Shown here one piece after another: positions 63,546 through 64,000 of a stretch of DNA of 64,000 bases. Numbering within the stretch: the first letter of the stretch is position 1; each line of letters opens with the position of its first letter. The DNA is from Paraescarpia echinospica. Its lineage: Eukaryota; Annelida; Polychaeta; Sabellida; Siboglinidae. Made by a program: the position numbers and the translations under genes. Under the pieces are notes generated by a model, which made no database searches, had not been told where the DNA came from, and saw only the letters and a program-made list of their open reading frames with translations. The stretch lies in the NCBI GenBank assembly GCA_020002185.1, contig CM034533.1, positions 75,860,908 to 75,924,907 of the forward strand, given 5' to 3'.

Positions 63546-63690
63546 ATATGTGGCTTCATCATTACCAGTCTCTACTTAATTCTGTACCTGGCTCTCCAAC
63601 ACATACTAAAAAGATTGACATGTATTGCAGCAATATGCAATTTAATGACCAAATGATGGTTGATGCTAAAGAAATCAAGAAATAATTCAG

Positions 63691-64000
63691 GCGATGCCTA
63701 CAGGAAAAGCTTCTGGTTATGACTGTATAAGAAATGAACATTTTAAGTATGCTAATGAAAAACTGTATGTTTATATGTCACTGCTATTCAGCAGCTTGTT
63801 AATTCATGGGTTTTTATCTGACGCTATGATGGTCACAATAATAGCTCCAATAATTAAAAACAAAGCTGGTGATTTGTCTGATAACAACTACAGACCTATT
63901 GCTCTTGCAACAATTGCTAGTAAATTATCTGAATCTTTAAATTATCAAGGGCTACCATTTTCTTCACAACATGTCAACAAATTTGGATTTAAAAAGCATC
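63691..64000 (+). mobile_element. LINE reverse transcriptase fragment running off the window
   Basis: One open frame from 63691 to the window end encodes GKASGYDCIRNEHFKYANEK, FLSDAMMVTIIAPIIKNKAG and NNYRPIALATIASKLSE. This is the fingers region of a LINE reverse transcriptase of a different lineage from the 45390 copy. Before NKFGFKKH a short stretch expected in the family is missing, so it may already be damaged. Confidence 0.8.

Overview
This is a metazoan nuclear genomic window, probably from a marine invertebrate. The evidence is short exons with GT-AG introns, animal gene families (ACE, ODAD4/TTC25, KMT2C/D), a tRNA-derived SINE with an L2-like tail, CR1/Jockey-type LINE pieces, very many minisatellites, and a Polinton/Maverick (adintovirus-like) element. 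The phylum cannot be settled from the sequence alone.

Host layout. Positions 38-1535 (+) hold the last three exons of an angiotensin-converting-enzyme-like gene. Positions 4272-41686 (+) hold an ODAD4/TTC25-like tetratricopeptide gene (outer dynein arm docking, cilia), of which I can place 13 exons, two of them tentative. Positions 43755-60793 (-) hold six 3' exons of a KMT2C/D-type histone H3K4 methyltransferase (FYRC, SET and post-SET), convergent with the ODAD4-like gene. Introns and flanks are packed with tandem arrays (24, 36, 41, 42, 54, 59, 66, 67 and 72 bp units). Three arrays appear to be amplified copies of real splice junctions, and one is amplified from a tRNA-like SINE.

Mobile DNA. 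A 17,765-bp Polinton lies at 22650-40414 inside one ODAD4-like intron. It is flanked by a 6-bp target duplication AACATC and its ends start 5'-AG. In order it carries a NADAR-domain gene, a packaging ATPase, a small basic protein, a conserved 210-aa protein, a chromodomain integrase, a membrane protein, a putative penton, a pVI-like protein, the major capsid protein and an adenain-type protease on +. PolB, a Cys-rich hypothetical and an RPA-like protein follow on -, then a spliced proline-rich gene on +. Its right end is an inverted copy of about 1.95 kb of its left end (NADAR, ATPase and small protein again), pasted onto an older, now internal, right terminus. Many genes are broken by frameshifts or stops, so this is a decaying endogenous copy. 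The NADAR, small-protein, pVI-like and protease genes are still open.

Other mobile pieces are a 52-bp-TIR CpG-rich element (18112-18738), a pogo/Tigger-like remnant (19509-20458), a 5'-truncated LINE with a deleted catalytic motif (45390-47230) plus a second fragment, a third LINE tail, and the start of another reverse transcriptase running off the right edge.
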